Assembly: GCF_014837145.1 (NCBI RefSeq)
Contig: NZ_JACYFS010000001.1
Span: 682,001 to 746,000 of the forward strand
From: Chryseobacterium caseinilyticum
Lineage (GTDB): Bacteria > Bacteroidota > Bacteroidia > Flavobacteriales > Weeksellaceae
Length of the DNA: 64,000 bases
Direction: 5' to 3'
The first letter of the stretch is position 1. Every line of letters starts with the position of its first letter. A model generated the notes under the pieces. The model had not been told where the DNA came from. It worked only from the letters and a program-made list of their open reading frames with translations, and ran no database searches. Shown piece after piece: positions 61,637 through 64,000 of this stretch. Both the position numbers and the translations under genes were made by a program.

Positions 61637-61964
61637 ATAATTTGATTTAATTAGGTGTTATGATTATTTTTAAATTTAAATAACCTCCTGCAGTGCTAAC
61701 AATTTATCTGCCAAAAACTTATCTTATGCATAATAAATGCAAAGTGTGGTATTTTTTATATTTAAATATCAGTTAATTTCATACTAAAAATATTAAACAG
61801 CATCACCGTTATTTCTATCTGTTAATGAATAAAAATCAAAAAAAATTAAACTCTAATTCTGAAAAAGGATTAAAATTAAACTTTGTTTCATAATTTTGTA
61901 TCTTATCCGCTAATCAAATGATAGTGGACATTGCTATCACACATTGACAGACAACGATTTAGAA
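61637..61964. other. Divergent intergenic region
   Basis: About 330 A/T-rich bases between the divergent DUF4142 and histidine kinase genes. TGCAT-AATAA-ATGCA (61727-61741) is a short palindrome that could be an operator; TAATTTTG near 61892 matches the -7 box consensus but no proper -33 element precedes it. No gene or other repeat seen. Confidence 0.4.
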
Positions 61965-63155
61965 ATGAAAGACCCTCAGGAAGATATCGATTTTCAAAAA
62001 GATATTCTGCACATCAATCAGATTCCGGCTGTTGCCAAAATATTGGAAGTTATTTGCAGTACCACTGGGATGGGCTTTGCAACTGTCGCAAGAGTTACAA
62101 AGGACCGCTGGATTGCCTGCGCTGTGGAAGACAGAATAAATTTCGGACTGGGAGTTGGTGGCGAACTGAATGTGCAAACTACACTGTGTCATCAGGTTAT
62201 GAGTTTTCATGAAGCGATTGCCATTGATCATGTGGCTGAAGATCCTAAGTATTTTGATCATCATACACCAAAGACTTATGGTTTGCAAAGCTACATTTCG
62301 ATTCCTATCATTCTTACAAATGGCAATTTCTTTGGTACGCTGTGCGCTATTGATCCCAATCCTGCATTGGTAAACAATGAGAAGACAATCAATATGTTTA
62401 AACTTTTTGCAGAGTTGATCGCTTTCCATTTAGAGACCCTTCACAACCTCAGTGATACACAGGAAAAATTGGTAGAGGAGCAAAATAATGCAGAAATCAG
62501 AGAGCAGTTTATTGCTATACTGGGACATGATCTTCGTAATCCGGTGGGTGCAATCTCTACTGCATCGCAGCTTTTAAACAGAATTTTAACAGAAGAACGC
62601 AATATCAAACTTGTAAAGATTATTCAGGATTCTACAATCAGAGTTAGAGGTTTAATTGACAATATGCTGGATTTCGCCAGTGGACGCCTTGGAGGAGGAA
62701 TTGGTCTTGATTACGATAATTCAGATACTATTTTTAATACTTTGCAGCAAGTGATTTCTGAGCTTCAGACCAGCAATCCGACCAGAGAAATTCAGACGGA
62801 TTTAGATCTGAAAAATGAAGTTAAAGGTGATTACAAACGTATTGCACAACTGTTTTCAAATCTTTTAGGAAACGCAATTTCCCATGGAGACAAAAATGCT
62901 CCTATCATACTGAAAGCAAAAAGTGATAATGACATTTTTGAAGTGTGCGTAATCAATAAAGGAACTAAAATACCTTTAGAAACACAGGAACAGTTATTCA
63001 AACCATTTTCAAGAGGAAAAGTGAATCAGATGGAAAAAGGTCTTGGTCTAGGTCTTTACATTGCACAGGAAATCGCAATTGCCCATAAAGGAAAAATCAA
63101 GGTAAACTCGTCAGACGATGAAACTTGTTTTACATTTACTTTTCCACTCAGCTAA
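61965..63155 (+). CDS. GAF-domain sensor histidine kinase
   Basis: 396 residues from the ATG at 61965 (MKDPQEDIDFQKDILHINQI); an in-frame TTG at 61944 is the alternative. Residues about 20-165 form a GAF domain (STTGMGFATVARVTKDRWIA, SFHEAIAIDHVAEDPKYFDH, ISIPIILTNGNFFGTLCAID). A short coiled coil leads to HisKA (LGHDLRNPVGAIS with the phospho-His) and HATPase_c (LFSNLLGNAISHGDKNAP, KGLGLGLYIAQEIAIAHKGK). No membrane helix, so it is cytosolic. A phospho-relay to the lone response regulator at 54819 is possible but not shown. Confidence 0.92.
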   Translation: MKDPQEDIDFQKDILHINQIPAVAKILEVICSTTGMGFATVARVTKDRWIACAVEDRINFGLGVGGELNVQTTLCHQVMSFHEAIAIDHVAEDPKYFDHHTPKTYGLQSYISIPIILTNGNFFGTLCAIDPNPALVNNEKTINMFKLFAELIAFHLETLHNLSDTQEKLVEEQNNAEIREQFIAILGHDLRNPVGAISTASQLLNRILTEERNIKLVKIIQDSTIRVRGLIDNMLDFASGRLGGGIGLDYDNSDTIFNTLQQVISELQTSNPTREIQTDLDLKNEVKGDYKRIAQLFSNLLGNAISHGDKNAPIILKAKSDNDIFEVCVINKGTKIPLETQEQLFKPFSRGKVNQMEKGLGLGLYIAQEIAIAHKGKIKVNSSDDETCFTFTFPLS

Positions 63156-63162
63156 TGTAAGA

Positions 63163-64000
63163 TTATGAATTGATGTGATGAAGAATCACGTATTCCCATG
63201 GCTGCATATCCAAAATCAGCGTTCCGTTGATGCTCTGAAGTTTTCCTTCAAATAAATTTGTGTAAACACTGATGTCAAATGAAGTGTCAAACTGTACGAG
63301 CACATGATCTTTGCTTAAATTGATAAAAACCAAAACCTTATCACCATTTTTCTCTCGTACAAAAGAGATTACCTGATCCATACGGTCGTTCATAATCCTT
63401 ACCATTTCGCCACCGTGTGCGCCATTCCAAAGTGCCTGATTTTGATGTTTCAGGGTAAATAGAGTAGTGTACAAATCTTCGTTTTCATGGGATTTCCACT
63501 CTATCGGATCTTTTTCAAAGAATTCCAGGGAGCGGTCGAGTCCGGCTTCCTGTCCACTGTAAATTAAAGGGATTCCATCCATCATGACCGAAAAAACAGT
63601 TGCTGCATTTAAAGCATCTCCAAAATTACTGTATTGGTTTCCTTCCCATGAATTTTTGTCGTGATTATCAATAAAATTCATACGGATTCCCTCTTTAGGA
63701 AAAATAGAAACATGTTCTGCAAGATAGGCTTCCGCCAAAGTCTTTACATTGGTCTCTTCACGGGCAATCTGGTGTAAAATATTCCATAGGGTCCAGTTGT
63801 ACGTAGAATCGAATGCACGTTTATGAAGATCTTTATCTTCGGCTTCAGCAAGCATAAACACAGGTTTTATTTCATCAAGCTCAGCTCTCACATTTTCCCA
63901 GAAATCAATCGGAACGAAGCTGGCAATATCGCAACGATAGCCGTCAATATCAAATTGTTTCACCCAAAATTTCAGTGCATCCGTCATGTATTTTCGAAGC
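63163..64000 (-). CDS. GH13 alpha-amylase-family protein (start outside the window)
   Basis: The last about 280 residues of an alpha-amylase-type glycoside hydrolase; the frame is open across the right edge (…RKYMTDALKFWV). Visible catalytic motifs: DGYRCDIASF (nucleophile Asp), FMLAEAED (acid/base Glu) and MNFIDNHDKNSWEG (third Asp). The C-terminal ~75 residues are a beta-sandwich (LVFINLSKDHVLVQFDTSFD). The domain order fits maltogenic/cyclomaltodextrinase-like enzymes. It acts on alpha-glucans; the signal peptide, if any, lies beyond the window. Confidence 0.9.
   Translation of the reverse strand, partial: LRKYMTDALKFWVKQFDIDGYRCDIASFVPIDFWENVRAELDEIKPVFMLAEAEDKDLHKRAFDSTYNWTLWNILHQIAREETNVKTLAEAYLAEHVSIFPKEGIRMNFIDNHDKNSWEGNQYSNFGDALNAATVFSVMMDGIPLIYSGQEAGLDRSLEFFEKDPIEWKSHENEDLYTTLFTLKHQNQALWNGAHGGEMVRIMNDRMDQVISFVREKNGDKVLVFINLSKDHVLVQFDTSFDISVYTNLFEGKLQSINGTLILDMQPWEYVILHHINS

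Overview
The window reads as a chromosome segment of a flavobacterium, most likely Chryseobacterium or a close relative in the Weeksellaceae. The DNA is A/T-rich, promoters fit the Bacteroidetes pattern TTTG-N19-TAnnTTTG, one secreted protease carries a C-terminal type 9 secretion (T9SS) sorting domain, and the gene set includes a TSP3-repeat OmpA protein, PA2169-type and DUF2911 proteins. Intergenic gaps are full of short dispersed repeats of the kind seen in this group. No rRNA, CRISPR array, prophage or insertion sequence was found; one tRNA gene (Ser, UGA) is present.

Layout. 1-9.1 kb: arginine and pyrimidine synthesis (argE-like end, argH, an Lrp regulator, pyrB, carA, carB). pyrB is preceded by a compact leader: a 23-residue U-rich leader peptide whose stop codon runs into a terminator hairpin, which looks like UTP-sensed attenuation. 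9.2-9.7 kb: a RelE/ParE-type toxin-antitoxin pair. 9.8-17.1 kb: a seven-gene cluster on the minus strand encoding a complete non-phosphorylating 6-deoxysugar (probably L-fucose) pathway: FucP permease, mutarotase, dehydrogenase, lactonase, UxaA-type dehydratase, second dehydrogenase and a FAH-family hydrolase expected to give pyruvate and lactate. 17.3-21.4 kb: small proteins and an ABC transporter whose membrane subunit is frameshifted. 21.5-25.5 kb: a WYL regulator facing a three-gene AT-rich operon (HNH-like protein, Schlafen/AlbA_2 protein and a related unknown), the best candidate here for an undescribed, possibly defensive, system. 25.6-34.4 kb: housekeeping and small secreted proteins (holA, trxB, crcB, peptidases). 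34.4-37.1 kb: tRNA-Ser followed by a gene-poor stretch with two paralogous small genes. 37.2-40.8 kb: OmpA protein, a lone EF-Tu domain-III-like protein, PA2169 protein and a ceramidase-like membrane protein.

40.9-47.5 kb is a light/DNA-repair operon on the minus strand: TetR, an AarF/UbiB kinase, a 51-residue DUF2256 protein, CRY-DASH, an FeS-BCP-type photolyase that has lost its cluster cysteines, and a TIGR03643 protein, followed by an SDR and a MarR regulator. 47.6-51.2 kb holds an ECF sigma factor, a membrane protein and a secreted M4 protease; sigma and protease genes share a promoter motif, TGTAACA-N16-ACTAACT, with identical spacing, which suggests a small self-contained regulon. 51.3-64 kb holds an AsmA/DUF748-like protein, a response regulator, AlkB next to a LexA-like repressor, a DUF421 protein, a serine hydrolase, a DUF4142 lipoprotein, a GAF-histidine kinase and the 3' part of a GH13 alpha-amylase cut by the window edge.
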